A stretch of DNA of 64,000 nucleotides from Pseudoalteromonas caenipelagi (GCF_013140855.1 NZ_JABBPG010000013.1:1-64000); one strand, 5' to 3'. Shown: positions 7,577 through 17,765, counted from the stretch's first letter. The notes: generated from the letters alone by a model not told the origin. Numbers and translations: made by a program.

Positions 7577-9196
7577 TTACTGCTCCCGAATAGGTAGTGA
7601 GATTGCCCCATTACGCAATGGGTGCCAAGGTGAAGTAATTGCTGGTCCATCAGCCACTAATCGAGCCCCTTGAGTGGCTTGGCTGCGGTTTTGCTCAGGA
7701 CACTGACCTGTATTCATATAGTTTAAAGCAGCTGCAAAGAGAGCTTCAGAAGGTGAGCCTAAAGGGTTTGAAAAATCATCGTTAACGCTGCAACCTGATA
7801 CTCTATTCGATAAACCTAGCTCAACATTATTTTGGCTGGCGGGTACGGGTAAAAATCCATCCGCATATTCTCCAAACCCTTTGGCATTTTCGCTTCTAAA
7901 CTGGACTGTGTAGTAGACCTGTCCACAATTAGGTGTAGGGAAAAACCCGTATGGTTTTCCGCAGGTGGTTGAGCCTACCAGTACAACATCAACATCTATG
8001 CCTCGTAATGCGTTAATGACCAGTTCACTGGCAGAGCAAGTGCTGCTGGTTGTTAATATATACACTCTATCTAAATTGGTACTGGGCAGCGTTTCATCGG
8101 TATATATTTGTTCTTCCCAATCAATTACACGGTATTCGAAGGGCATCGCGCGGTTTTCTGCTGTTCGCTTGTCATTATAAACAGTGGTGCTAAACACCTT
8201 TCCTGTGCTGTTGGGACCAGACCCTGTATTAGAAGGTCCTGCGATCATGTAGGCCAGCTGTGAAGCCATGTTAACTAGGCCACCACCGTTATAGCGTAAG
8301 TCGAGCACTAGTTCAGTAATATTTTGGTTAGCAAAAACTTCGAAAGCATTGATAAGCGGCCTTTGCCCTACAGAAATAAATTGGTCAAAGTGCAAGTAGC
8401 CAACATTGCGGCCATTAATATTGGTTATTTGATGCTTACGTACAGGGGTAGATACAATATCAGCGGCGCTAAGTAACACCTCATTAATGGTGCCGTCTGC
8501 TTTTCGCAGTGCAAAGGTATGATTATCACCTGCTTGAGGGGAGAGGGCGTTATTAATGGTTGCAAGCTCATTGGTACCAGTTGCGTTTATGTCGATACCA
8601 TCGATAGCAACGATAGTATCGCCTCTTTTAAGGCCCGCTTGCTGTGCGGGGGAGTCATCTTGCGTATAAGCAACACGGATCAGTCTAGGTGGCGTGCGGT
8701 TGATGAAAGCCCAGCGAACCCCATAACTTGCGACTACACCCGCTTGTGATTCTTTCTTATAATCTTCATAGCTTTCTGAAAAGTGGAACTGATCTTTTAG
8801 CTTGCCTGATGCTGTAGTGGCAGACGTTTTTAATGAATCAAAGTAAGCTTTAATAGAACTAAACGTATCAGGGTTTTGATCTGGTATTTCATCATACCAA
8901 AGGTAAGTTTCATGGCTAAACGAACGCAACCACAGCTTTTCCAACGTGGCACTGCCGGCTTTATCTGGGTAGGGTGTATTCTCAAAAGGGTCTAGACCGC
9001 TACGAGGGTTTGCACAGTAATTTATATATTGGTTTGCAGGTGGATAAGTCCCCATATTCCATGTTTCTGGTGGCAACGAGCTAGTTGGGTTAAGTGATGA
9101 GGTTGTGGTATTGCTACCACCACCACCGCAGCCGACCAGTGTATTGGCAATAAAAACGATGCTTAAAAGTACTAAACCAAAATTTGAGTTGTTCAT
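7577..9196 (-). CDS. S41 family C-terminal processing peptidase, lipoprotein
   Basis: 539 residues. The N-terminus is a lipoprotein signal (NTLVGCGGGGS, lipobox cysteine followed by a glycine run). A PDZ-like domain is seen around SPAQQAGLKRGDTIVAIDG, and a tail-specific protease fold follows with ELVLDLRYNGGG, the nucleophile region STCSASELVINALRG and the downstream GSTTCGKPYGFF, which supplies the likely catalytic lysine. Family members cleave proteins at C-termini in the periplasm. It is the first gene of an apparent minus-strand operon with a small lipoprotein and a phosphopantetheinyl transferase. The substrate is unknown. Confidence 0.9.
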   Translation of the reverse strand: MNNSNFGLVLLSIVFIANTLVGCGGGGSNTTTSSLNPTSSLPPETWNMGTYPPANQYINYCANPRSGLDPFENTPYPDKAGSATLEKLWLRSFSHETYLWYDEIPDQNPDTFSSIKAYFDSLKTSATTASGKLKDQFHFSESYEDYKKESQAGVVASYGVRWAFINRTPPRLIRVAYTQDDSPAQQAGLKRGDTIVAIDGIDINATGTNELATINNALSPQAGDNHTFALRKADGTINEVLLSAADIVSTPVRKHQITNINGRNVGYLHFDQFISVGQRPLINAFEVFANQNITELVLDLRYNGGGLVNMASQLAYMIAGPSNTGSGPNSTGKVFSTTVYNDKRTAENRAMPFEYRVIDWEEQIYTDETLPSTNLDRVYILTTSSTCSASELVINALRGIDVDVVLVGSTTCGKPYGFFPTPNCGQVYYTVQFRSENAKGFGEYADGFLPVPASQNNVELGLSNRVSGCSVNDDFSNPLGSPSEALFAAALNYMNTGQCPEQNRSQATQGARLVADGPAITSPWHPLRNGAISLPIREQ

Positions 9197-9446
9197 ATTA
9201 TGTGCTTTTTGAAACCATTAATTTAAAGCTAGCAAGGCAAGGTTGCAAAGGCAATACAAAAGCTTAAAAGTTGTACCTTCATTGTTCACATGCGTGTCTT
9301 GGTAAAGATCATATTTAACTCTTTTGAGTAAAACTAGGTAATGAACAGTGCTTATAATAGTTTACTCTAGCCAGCCAGTGCTTACTTGGTTACACTTGCC
9401 TCTAGCAGCTATCTTATAATCAATTAGTTTAGGTAAATCATATCAT

Positions 9447-9824
9447 ATGTCAGAAATTCAGTTTTTAAACGTCGACTTAGAATTAGAGTCAAAACATGAC
9501 ATTAGTGCCTTAGTAAGTGATTTGAAGCAAAATGCCATTGTTTTACATTACGACAAAGATGAATATCGTCAGTTAGCGCGCATTGAAGCTGAAGCTGATG
9601 TAACAAGTCCTGACAGGGCGATAAACCACCTTTGTGAATTAATAGAGTCGTGCTCTAAACCAGCATTAAAGCAATGGTTATCATGTACCAAACGTACTTT
9701 TGATATTGGTTTTAACTCTGGTACATCGCCAAAATGTTATTCTCAGGCATTACATGTAGATACTCTGTTACGCATTTCAGCCATTGGTGCAGGGATTGAA
9801 ATTACCTTATATCCAGTTGAATAA
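9447..9824 (+). CDS. Hypothetical protein, 125 residues
   Basis: A soluble acidic protein with no signal peptide or membrane segment. I recognise no domain. It has an alpha/beta-like pattern and a Cys/Trp-rich central part (KQWLSCTKRTFDIGFNSG). The ATG at 9447 has no strong ribosome binding site nearby. It is monocistronic, standing between a divergent S41 protease gene and a downstream unknown gene. The intact frame and codon usage like its neighbours suggest it is real. Confidence 0.6.
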   Translation: MSEIQFLNVDLELESKHDISALVSDLKQNAIVLHYDKDEYRQLARIEAEADVTSPDRAINHLCELIESCSKPALKQWLSCTKRTFDIGFNSGTSPKCYSQALHVDTLLRISAIGAGIEITLYPVE

Positions 9825-10074
9825 ATACTCTACTCTCAAAAACGCTTGCATTTAAGGTGGCCTGCTAGGATCTGGTAGGTCTGCCTAAACTCTACAATTA
9901 CCACTAAAACAGCGCTATTAGAATTACCCAGTCTCAAATTAAAGTTACAAAAACTTCTGCTTTTACGCGTACCTATAAAATATTTTGTTAAATTTAAATT
10001 AACAGGTTGATAAAAATTTAAATAAGTTTTATCTTCTTCTACTCAAACACACGGATTATTGTCAGGAGTAGAAT

Positions 10075-11235
10075 GTGAAAAAAATAACAAAATTAGCATT
10101 GCCCGCGTTGATCGCTGCGATGAGCATGCAAAGTCTAGCTGCCACACCTGTATCACAGGTTCAACAGGCCTTTCCAACGCTAGATGTGTTCAATCCTGCT
10201 GGTGACCAAATAGCTGGCATGAAACAACAATTGGCGCGTCAACTTGCTAAGCAGTTGCCTACCATCGGTGCTCATTTACAAGCACAAATGAGTCAATACC
10301 GTTTACAGTTGCCTTTATCATCGAATCTAGTATCAGGGGCGTTAGCACAACAGTTGCAAAGTGCTTCAGATCATACGCGTACCCTGAAAGGTTTACCTAG
10401 TTCTTCACAGTCTCTATATCAGTTAAGACTTGCTGATGTATCCATGCTTGAGCGTTGGCAAAGTGGCGAAGACGTGCTGGTTGCTTTTGCTCCTAAAGGA
10501 GATGATAAGACATGGCAACATGTTGAAGCGTATGACCAATCTGGCAATACGCATTTACTTGATGCACACACACTGCCTAAACAGCCTGTGTTGGTTGTAG
10601 AAATTGATGGCCGCCAAAGTATGAAAGAAGGCTTGGCAGTAATGCAAAGTGTATTCGAAAGTGGTCTTGGTAAAGCTCGGCCGTTACAAGCAGAGATACA
10701 AAGTGACGCGCAACCTATTTCGACTAGTGTGCTTAAGCGTATTCGTCTAAACGACGATGAAGAGCCTTGGATTTCGGGTGCAGCTGAAGTATACGGTGTT
10801 GTCACGGGCGTTAACCCAAGTCGAGATGAGCCTGTTTTAGATATTGTTGATATGCCGTATCTAGATCATGATGGACGCGATTACACACCTAACCAAATTA
10901 TTATCCATTGGGATCGTTATCGTTGGCAAGCCGCAGATATGTTGTTAATGGAACAAGACGACAACACCAACTATCAAACATTAGCAACAACGCTGCTAGA
11001 TATTGTTACTCAGGTAATGCGCGCAATTCCAGATCCTAACGTACAGGGGTATGCCATCATCCCGCAATTGACTAATCAGTTAATTAAAGCAATGCCAAGT
11101 TCATGGTTTACTAATGATGATGACTATGTTGACGTGTTTTATACCTTATTTGAAGGCCAGCAGTATACGGGCTATATGGGAGCCAGTGGCAATGCAAAAA
11201 TCAGTTTATCTCCCTTAACCATCAACCCTCGATAA
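10075..11235 (+). CDS. Secreted protein resembling DUF3103
   Basis: 386 residues starting at GTG, with AGGAG six bases upstream. A signal peptide (LALPALIAAMSMQSLAA) directs it to the periplasm or outside. The C-terminal half, with NDDEEPWISGAAEVYGVV, the HWDRYRWQAADML segment and DPNVQGYAIIPQL, resembles the uncharacterised Vibrio/Pseudoalteromonas family I know as DUF3103; this match is from memory. No catalytic motif is seen. It is a single-gene unit with its own promoter region upstream and a terminator directly downstream. Confidence 0.65.
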   Translation: MKKITKLALPALIAAMSMQSLAATPVSQVQQAFPTLDVFNPAGDQIAGMKQQLARQLAKQLPTIGAHLQAQMSQYRLQLPLSSNLVSGALAQQLQSASDHTRTLKGLPSSSQSLYQLRLADVSMLERWQSGEDVLVAFAPKGDDKTWQHVEAYDQSGNTHLLDAHTLPKQPVLVVEIDGRQSMKEGLAVMQSVFESGLGKARPLQAEIQSDAQPISTSVLKRIRLNDDEEPWISGAAEVYGVVTGVNPSRDEPVLDIVDMPYLDHDGRDYTPNQIIIHWDRYRWQAADMLLMEQDDNTNYQTLATTLLDIVTQVMRAIPDPNVQGYAIIPQLTNQLIKAMPSSWFTNDDDYVDVFYTLFEGQQYTGYMGASGNAKISLSPLTINPR

Positions 11236-11255
11236 TTTTCCCGTTGAGTCGGTTA

Positions 11256-11285
11256 GCAGCCTAAAGGACTAGGTTGCCTTTTTAT
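11256..11285 (+). terminator. Rho-independent terminator after the DUF3103-like gene
   Basis: Eight-pair stem GCAGCCTA / TAGGTTGC (one G-U pair), six-base loop, then CTTTTTATTATT. Confidence 0.8.
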
Positions 11286-11312
11286 TATTAAAACTAGTTA
11301 GAAGCGAAAAAC

Positions 11313-11340
11313 AAAAGCCACCCTAGGGTGGCTTTTTTTT
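11313..11340. terminator. Bidirectional terminator
   Basis: Palindromic stem AGCCACCC / GGGTGGCT flanked by A-rich and T-rich tracts, so it can stop transcripts from both converging genes. Confidence 0.85.
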
Positions 11341-11346
11341 TATGAT

Positions 11347-12987
11347 TTACCAAATTTGCTGCACAAACTCAGGATGGTCAACAAATGGGTTACGGTTGCC
11401 TTGAAATTCATACGCTGCTTGGTTGCGAGCGCGTTCTAAGTCATCAACAGGGTCCGCTTGGTGCCAACGCAATAGCATAGAAACAACCCATGCCTCAAAC
11501 ACTTGATCTGATGTGCCATTAAGTACCGCGTCACTGTATACCGTGTTGTTTTGCCAGCTACTAATCACATGCTCATAGCGCGTTGCCATATAGAAATAAG
11601 CACGAGCAAAGTCACCTTTGAACTGGTCGATTGGTTCAAAAACAGTACCGGTATAATTCAATGTACTCGTCGCACTGCCTAATTTGCTGCCGTTACTTGA
11701 TACATAAGTGGCACTGGCAACTTCACCAAACGGGAAGTTACTGCGCTTTGAGTTCACAAATCCATCGGTTGCGAAAATATGATGTATATCTGAGTTCATT
11801 GGTTCAATTTTTCCACCAAACCAGCTTTTAGGAAAAGAGTGTTCCCGGTTATAACAATCTCCTTCGCCGGAGTAAGAACCACACTGATTGGTTACTGCGA
11901 CATAGGTAACGCTGTCAGTGCCACTTGGGTTCTCAGAGTAGCGGTCGAGCACTGAGTTATCTTTTTCAAAGTAATTGTCACGCTCCGATTGGTCTATAAA
12001 TTGCCAAATAGCAGTGTAACCTTGTGACTGATGAGTGCTGATAATGCTATGCAGTTGGCTTTTCAGTGCATAGCCGCTAAGTCCAGCGGTTGAAGCATAA
12101 TACTCAGATGGGTCGGTTGGTGTGCCACCTCCGTCGCCATTTCCATCACCTATAGTGAAAGTATGTTGCTGCTGGTTTGTAAAGCTGCTGCCTTGCGCTA
12201 GGCTGCCCGCAGGCCCAGTTAGGCTGTATGAGCCATTACCAAAACTGCAGCACATGCCATCGCCATAGCTATCTAATACGGTAAAAGTATAGCTATCATC
12301 AGTAACACATAATGTTTCAGAATAAGTTTCGTTACTTGCATAACCATTACCTGAAGCAACTTGGGTGTTGCTGCTGTTGACTAATGTCCAACTTGTTTCA
12401 CTACCGTAGTTGTCTGTGGTCAGTGATAGGTTTAATGAAGTAGCTTGGCAGGTGTTAGTTGGAGGTGGGGGCGTGGTTTCGGTGGGTTGAAAATTATCAA
12501 TGTAAACAATCTCACTCCCATCAAACCCTGAACCATCATAAAAACGCAATCCAACATTAATAGTCGTATTTGCTGTTGCAGTGTATGTATGACTGATTTG
12601 TTGCCATTGGTTGAGTGTAAACGGATCAGAGTAGCCATGATAGCCGTCGACGATTAAGCGAGCTTTGACACCCCCTTCGGTGTGATAAACCCAAGTGCTG
12701 AACGTATAACTTTGCCCTGCTTGCACTGCCACTTGCTGCAATAAGTCGGTATTGCTTTGTGTGCCAGTATTTACTGTTATCTGTGCAGCAGTTTGACCAG
12801 ATTTCACCCTGTCGCTTGTTGCGTTCAGTGCAATTCCTGAATCAATCGTTGTCCAACCTGAAGGTTGGTTTTGTTGCCAATTTTCAAAATCGCCATTAGC
12901 GACTTGTGCAAGTGTGCTTTGGCTTAAAGCCATTAAACCCGCTGCTATCGCAAGCTTTTGTTTATAGTATGGTTTCCCGTGTTTCAT
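11347..12987 (-). CDS. Secreted endonuclease I with N-terminal carbohydrate-binding-like domains
   Basis: 546 residues. A signal peptide ends near TLA. Residues about 28-165 look like a carbohydrate-binding or MAM-type beta-sandwich (NGDFENWQQNQPSGW), followed by a proline/threonine linker, a second small beta domain around 180-280 with the repeated YGDGMCCSFGNGS loop, and a glycine-rich linker. The C-terminal 250 residues are an endonuclease I domain with REHSFPKSWFGG, SDIHHIFATDG and the NSKRSNFPFGE motif. It probably degrades extracellular DNA for nutrient use or biofilm turnover. Extra binding domains are common in marine secreted nucleases. It is a single-gene unit. Confidence 0.9.
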   Translation of the reverse strand: MKHGKPYYKQKLAIAAGLMALSQSTLAQVANGDFENWQQNQPSGWTTIDSGIALNATSDRVKSGQTAAQITVNTGTQSNTDLLQQVAVQAGQSYTFSTWVYHTEGGVKARLIVDGYHGYSDPFTLNQWQQISHTYTATANTTINVGLRFYDGSGFDGSEIVYIDNFQPTETTPPPPTNTCQATSLNLSLTTDNYGSETSWTLVNSSNTQVASGNGYASNETYSETLCVTDDSYTFTVLDSYGDGMCCSFGNGSYSLTGPAGSLAQGSSFTNQQQHTFTIGDGNGDGGGTPTDPSEYYASTAGLSGYALKSQLHSIISTHQSQGYTAIWQFIDQSERDNYFEKDNSVLDRYSENPSGTDSVTYVAVTNQCGSYSGEGDCYNREHSFPKSWFGGKIEPMNSDIHHIFATDGFVNSKRSNFPFGEVASATYVSSNGSKLGSATSTLNYTGTVFEPIDQFKGDFARAYFYMATRYEHVISSWQNNTVYSDAVLNGTSDQVFEAWVVSMLLRWHQADPVDDLERARNQAAYEFQGNRNPFVDHPEFVQQIW

Positions 12988-13288
12988 TTAGTTTCTCTTT
13001 ATATTTTAAGTTATATTTTTGCTTTTATATAAACAAAGGCCGAGCTTACTGAACCTTTGTTATTGCAATGTTAATATTAGAGTGCCTATTTTTAAAGCAA
13101 ATCTTTTAATCTGTTTTTGTTGGTGTTTTTGTTTATTAATAACCAAATGGAATATAAAAGCAGATCTTCGTCTTTTTCTTGTCGGTAGAGATCAGTATGC
13201 TGCAGGCATAGAAAAGCTTGCTGCCAACTTTTAGCAAGTGACACACCAATCTGAGCAAACGATGTTTTAGGGTTACGGGGATTATTCG
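12988..13288. other. Intergenic region upstream of cysJ
   Basis: 301 bases between the divergent nuclease and cysJ starts, rich in T. It must hold both promoters, but I cannot assign -35/-10 boxes with confidence. No convincing gene is present. Confidence 0.6.
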
Positions 13289-15097
13289 ATGTTGTTAAGT
13301 CAACTTAGTGCTGCGGCAAGCCCGCTCACACAAGAGCAAGTGCAAAAATTACAAGGTTTGGTTGCAGAACTAAACCCTATTCAGCAAGCCTGGGTGAGTG
13401 GCTATTTGGCTGCCAATGCAAATACTGCTGCTTTAGCAGGAAATGTGGGAGCTGCAGCTGGTGCTGTTGAAGCGGCGCCGTTGACTATATTGTACGGTTC
13501 TCAAACAGGTAACGCTAAGTCTGTTGCAAGCCAATTAAAGTCGCAAGCAGAATCACGCGGTTTAAGTGTGAAGCTGGTTAATATGGCGGATTACAAAACA
13601 TCTGCGTTGAAAAAAGAGAAGTTTTTAGCCATTGCGGTATCAACGTATGGTGAAGGTGAGCCACCTGAAGATGCAGAAGCCTTACATGCCTTTTTAGCAA
13701 GCAAAAAAGCCCCTAAATTAGACGGAGTTAAAGTTGCTGTTATTGGCCTTGGTGACACTAGCTATGAGTTCTTTTGTCAAACAGCGAAAGATTTTGAACA
13801 GCGCTTAACCAAGCTTGGTGCCGATGTTGTTTATCAGCGTGCAGACTTAGATGTTGATTATGAAGAGCAAGCAACACAGTGGATTGCTGGTGCGTTGGAT
13901 ATTTTCGAGCCGGACTTAAAAGCACAGCAACAAAGTCAAAGCAATGTTGTTAGCATGGGACTGTCTACCCCTGTTGCACAAAGTCAATATACCAAACAGA
14001 ACCCGTTTGCTGCTGAGTTGAGCGTAGTACAAAAAATTACAGGCCGTGATTCAACGAAAGATGTACGCCACGTTGAAATATCGCTTGAAGGTTCGGATAT
14101 TACGTATTTACCTGGCGACTCTTTAGGTGTGTTTTTCTTAAATGATGAAGTGCTGGTGGATAAAGTCTTAGCGGCGTTGAAGATAGACCCAGAAACATCA
14201 GTAACGATAGGTTCTGAGACGTTATCAGTAAGAACGGCGCTGATTGAAAAACTAGAGTTAACTCAGAGTTACCCTGGCTTTGTAGAGAAATATGCACAAG
14301 CAACTGAGAACGCACAACTATTAGCGTTACTAGACGATAAAGCAGTGCTGCGTGAATATATCGAAGCGCGACAAATTTTTGATGTGATCTTACAAAACCC
14401 TGCCACGATATCGGCTCAGGCATTGGTAGATTGTGCACGTAAGTTACAAGCGCGTTTGTATTCAATTGCATCAAGCCAAGCAGAAGTTGAAGATGAAGTA
14501 CACTTAACAGTGGGCCTCGTAGAGTTTGATGCATTTGGTGAAAAACATTTTGGCGGTTGCTCAGGTTACTTAGCAAATCGTGCAGAGGAAGGTGTTAAAG
14601 TTAAAGTGTTCAGTGAACATAACGACAACTTCCGTTTACCTGCAAACGATGAAACGCCAGTGATTATGGTAGGCCCAGGTACCGGCATCGCGCCATTCCG
14701 TGCGTTTTTACAAGAGCGAGACACACGCGAAGCGACAGGTGAAAACTGGTTGTTCTTTGGTAACCCACATTTTACTCAAGACTTTTTGTATCAAGTTGAA
14801 ATCCAAGGATACGTTAAATCTGGGTTGTTAAATAAAGTTGACCTAGCGTTTAGCCGTGACCAAGCGCAAAAGATATATGTGCAAGACCGTTTGCGTGAAC
14901 AAGGCGCAGAGGTATTCGCATGGTTAGAAAAAGGCGCACATTTTTATGTGTGTGGTGATGCCAATCGTATGGCAAAAGATGTACACCAAGCCTTGATTGA
15001 TATTGTTAAAGCCCATGGTGGCAAAGATGACGAACAAGCTGAGCAATACCTAAAAGAGCTGCGCAGTCATAATCGTTATCAAAAAGACGTGTACTAA
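13289..15097 (+). CDS. cysJ: Sulfite reductase [NADPH] flavoprotein alpha subunit
   Basis: 602 residues, the usual length. CysJ carries electrons from NADPH through FAD and FMN to the CysI hemoprotein, which reduces sulfite to sulfide in cysteine synthesis. The flavodoxin domain starts at residue 67 (ILYGSQTGNA), with the STYGEGEPPEDAE loop binding FMN. The FAD part shows ARLYSIASS, the GCSGYLANR region and the NADPH-binding GPGTGIAPFRAFLQER. The characteristic C-terminus is RSHNRYQKDVY. It is first of three consecutive genes, cysJ-cysI-cysH. Confidence 0.97.
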   Translation: MLLSQLSAAASPLTQEQVQKLQGLVAELNPIQQAWVSGYLAANANTAALAGNVGAAAGAVEAAPLTILYGSQTGNAKSVASQLKSQAESRGLSVKLVNMADYKTSALKKEKFLAIAVSTYGEGEPPEDAEALHAFLASKKAPKLDGVKVAVIGLGDTSYEFFCQTAKDFEQRLTKLGADVVYQRADLDVDYEEQATQWIAGALDIFEPDLKAQQQSQSNVVSMGLSTPVAQSQYTKQNPFAAELSVVQKITGRDSTKDVRHVEISLEGSDITYLPGDSLGVFFLNDEVLVDKVLAALKIDPETSVTIGSETLSVRTALIEKLELTQSYPGFVEKYAQATENAQLLALLDDKAVLREYIEARQIFDVILQNPATISAQALVDCARKLQARLYSIASSQAEVEDEVHLTVGLVEFDAFGEKHFGGCSGYLANRAEEGVKVKVFSEHNDNFRLPANDETPVIMVGPGTGIAPFRAFLQERDTREATGENWLFFGNPHFTQDFLYQVEIQGYVKSGLLNKVDLAFSRDQAQKIYVQDRLREQGAEVFAWLEKGAHFYVCGDANRMAKDVHQALIDIVKAHGGKDDEQAEQYLKELRSHNRYQKDVY

Positions 15098-15146
15098 CAC
15101 AAGTACACACCACTGACCGTCACAGTAGAATTTTTAGGATTGAGCC

Positions 15147-16865
15147 ATGAGCACAGATTATAAACCAAATAGCAAGCTAGACCCCAATGCAAAGTTTGCA
15201 GATAACGAGCGTTTGAAAACGCAAAGTAACTTTTTACGCGGCACCATTGAGACTGATTTAAAGGATCAATTAACAGGTGGTTTTACTGCTGATAATTTCC
15301 AGCTTATTCGTTTTCATGGCATGTATCAGCAAGATGACCGTGATATTCGCCCAGAGCGCACCAAGCAAAAATTAGAGCCACTGCACAATGTGATGCTAAG
15401 AGCGCGTATGCCTGGCGGTATTATTAAGCCACAGCAGTGGTTGGCGATTGATAAGTTTGCACAAGAAAAGTCAATGTACGGCAGTATTCGTTTAACGACT
15501 CGCCAAACGTTCCAATTTCATGGCGTACTTAAACCCAATATCAAAGAGATGCACCAAATGCTAAATAGTGTTGGCATTGATTCGATAGCAACGGCTGGGG
15601 ATGTAAACCGTAACGTGCTGTGTACCACAAACCCGGTTGAATCAGAATTGCACCAAGAAGCGTATGAGTGGGCAACAAAGATCTCTGAGCACTTATTACC
15701 GCACACTAAAGCATATGCAGAAATTTGGTTAAATGGTGAAAAAACAGAGACCACTGAAGAGCCAATTTTAGGGTCTACTTACCTGCCACGTAAGTTTAAG
15801 ACAACAGTGACTATTCCACCGAACAATGAAGTGGATGTACATGCCAACGACCTGAATTTTGTTGCCATTGCTGATAATGGCAAGCTGGTTGGCTTTAACG
15901 TTTTGGTGGGTGGCGGCTTAGCCATGACTCATGGTGATGTGACGACCTATCCACGTAAAGCGGATGATTTTGGTTTTATTGCATTGGAACATACGCTAAA
16001 AATTGCTGAACACGTTGTATCGGTGCAGCGTGATTGGGGTAATCGTGTTAATCGTAAAAATGCGAAAACGAAGTATACCCTAGACACTTTTGGTGCAGAT
16101 GCATTTAAAGCTGAAGTTGAAAAACGCGCCGGCGTTAAGTTTGAACAAAGTCGTCCGTATGAGTTTACCCACCGTGGCGATCGCATTGGCTGGGTTGAGG
16201 GCATTGATGGTAAACACCATTTAACCTTGTTTATCGAAAATGGTCGTATTCTAGATTACCCAGATAAGCCATTAAAAACAGGCTGTAGAAAAATTGCTGA
16301 AATTCACCAAGGCGATTTCCGTATGACGGCAAACCAAAACCTGATCATTGCAGGTGTACCGTCGGAACAAAAAGCGGTGATTGAGCAAATAGCGCGAGCG
16401 CATGGCCTAATTAATGACGCACATACAAACCAGCGTAAAAATTCGATGGCGTGTGTGGCGCTGCCAACGTGTCCATTAGCAATGGCTGAAGCTGAACGAT
16501 ACTTGCCAGATTTGGTTACTCAAGTTGAGGGCTTACTAGAGAAGCACGGGGTGGCTGATGACAATATTATCTTGCGTGTTGTTGGCTGTCCAAATGGATG
16601 TGGCCGTGCAATGTTGGCGGAAGTTGGTCTGGTTGGTAAGGGCTTAGGTAAATATAACGTGTATTTAGGCGGCAACCGTCAAGGAACTCGAGTGCCTAAA
16701 TTGTATTTAGAAAATGTCGGTGAAGATGTGTATCTACCTGCGCTTGATGAGCTGATCGGTCAGTGGGTGAGTGAGCGTCAAAAAGATGAGTGCTTTGGCG
16801 ACTTTGTGATCCGCAAAGGCATTGTGACAGAAGTTAAAGTATCTAAAACCGACTTTCACGCATAA
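15147..16865 (+). CDS. cysI: Sulfite reductase [NADPH] hemoprotein beta subunit
   Basis: 572 residues, matching E. coli CysI. It binds siroheme and a [4Fe-4S] cluster and carries out the six-electron reduction of sulfite to sulfide. The four cluster cysteines are C436 and C442 in ACVALPTCPLAMAEAERY and C481 and C485 in VVGCPNGCGRAM. The sulfite-contact arginines are probably in the LTTRQTFQFHG region. It starts 49 bases after cysJ and precedes cysH by 45 bases, so it is cotranscribed. Confidence 0.97.
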   Translation: MSTDYKPNSKLDPNAKFADNERLKTQSNFLRGTIETDLKDQLTGGFTADNFQLIRFHGMYQQDDRDIRPERTKQKLEPLHNVMLRARMPGGIIKPQQWLAIDKFAQEKSMYGSIRLTTRQTFQFHGVLKPNIKEMHQMLNSVGIDSIATAGDVNRNVLCTTNPVESELHQEAYEWATKISEHLLPHTKAYAEIWLNGEKTETTEEPILGSTYLPRKFKTTVTIPPNNEVDVHANDLNFVAIADNGKLVGFNVLVGGGLAMTHGDVTTYPRKADDFGFIALEHTLKIAEHVVSVQRDWGNRVNRKNAKTKYTLDTFGADAFKAEVEKRAGVKFEQSRPYEFTHRGDRIGWVEGIDGKHHLTLFIENGRILDYPDKPLKTGCRKIAEIHQGDFRMTANQNLIIAGVPSEQKAVIEQIARAHGLINDAHTNQRKNSMACVALPTCPLAMAEAERYLPDLVTQVEGLLEKHGVADDNIILRVVGCPNGCGRAMLAEVGLVGKGLGKYNVYLGGNRQGTRVPKLYLENVGEDVYLPALDELIGQWVSERQKDECFGDFVIRKGIVTEVKVSKTDFHA

Positions 16866-16910
16866 TAATTGGTGACTTGGCAAGCAGGCTTGCCAAGCTA
16901 GGAATGACTA

Positions 16911-17651
16911 ATGAGCGACTACAAAAAACTCTTACAGTTAGATGGCGAAGAACAAGTGGCATTGCTTGCTCAAGCAAATGAGTTGTTACTGGCAATGACG
17001 CCGCAACAGCGCGTTGCATGGGCGCTAGAGCATTTACCTGATACCGCTTTTTTATCATCTAGCTTTGGTATCCAAGCTGCAGTGATGTTGCATTTGGTAA
17101 CGTCAGAGCGTGCTGATATACCGGTAGTATTAACTGACACGGGTTATTTGTTTCCAGAAACTTATCAGTTTGTGGATCACTTAACTGAGCGTTTGAATTT
17201 AAACCTAAAAGTGTATCGTTCAGCCTTGAGCCCTGCATGGCAAGAAGCCAAATTTGGTAAATTGTGGGAGCAAGGTCAAGATGGTATTAAGCAATACAAC
17301 ACACTGAACAAAGTAGAGCCTATGACGCGTGCATTGAAAGAGCTCAATGCAGGTACTTGGTTCAGTGGTCTGCGTCGTGATCAATCATCAAGTCGTGCAG
17401 ATAAACAAATACTAGAGATAAGCAGAGGCACGGTAAAAGTGTATCCTATTATTGAATGGAGCAACCGTGATGTTTATCAATACCTGACAAAGCATGACTT
17501 ACCGTATCACCCACTTTGGGAGCAAGGATACGTGTCTATGGGCGATGTGCATACAACGCGTAAGTTAGAGCCAGGTATGAGTGAAGAAGAAACGCGTTTC
17601 TTTGGCCTTAATCGTGAGTGTGGTTTACATATTGACGGTGATGGCATTTAA
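16911..17651 (+). CDS. cysH: Phosphoadenosine phosphosulfate (PAPS) reductase
   Basis: 246 residues. It reduces PAPS to sulfite and adenosine 3',5'-bisphosphate with thioredoxin. The C-terminal ECGLH motif holds the catalytic cysteine (C237). The absence of the additional CC...CxxC cluster motif marks it as the PAPS-specific, iron-sulfur-free type found in enterobacteria. The PP-loop region SSSFGIQAAVMLH and the TWFSGLRRDQSSSR segment bind the substrate. It is the last gene of the cys operon. Its by-product is degraded by CysQ, encoded at 30522. Confidence 0.97.
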   Translation: MSDYKKLLQLDGEEQVALLAQANELLLAMTPQQRVAWALEHLPDTAFLSSSFGIQAAVMLHLVTSERADIPVVLTDTGYLFPETYQFVDHLTERLNLNLKVYRSALSPAWQEAKFGKLWEQGQDGIKQYNTLNKVEPMTRALKELNAGTWFSGLRRDQSSSRADKQILEISRGTVKVYPIIEWSNRDVYQYLTKHDLPYHPLWEQGYVSMGDVHTTRKLEPGMSEEETRFFGLNRECGLHIDGDGI

Positions 17652-17677
17652 ACATTCTCCAGCCATGGAGGAGGCGC

Positions 17678-17706
17678 AAAAGCACAACTTCGGTTGTGCT
17701 TTTTTA
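17678..17706 (+). terminator. Rho-independent terminator of the cysJIH operon
   Basis: Long stem AAAAGCACAAC / GTTGTGCTTTT closed by a TTCG tetraloop, with a T tract continuing downstream. Confidence 0.95.
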
Positions 17707-17765
17707 TTGTCTATTTTCGTTGTATGCTGCCTATGAAAATCGTTATAGAGTGTTGGGGTGTATGA

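Noticed and set aside
13019..13234. 71-codon frame upstream of cysJ
   Set aside because: Low-complexity, T-rich and hydrophobic by base composition; no ribosome binding site; more likely the promoter region.
14100..14576. 158-codon minus-strand frame inside cysJ
   Set aside because: Antisense shadow; cysJ motifs are on the plus strand.
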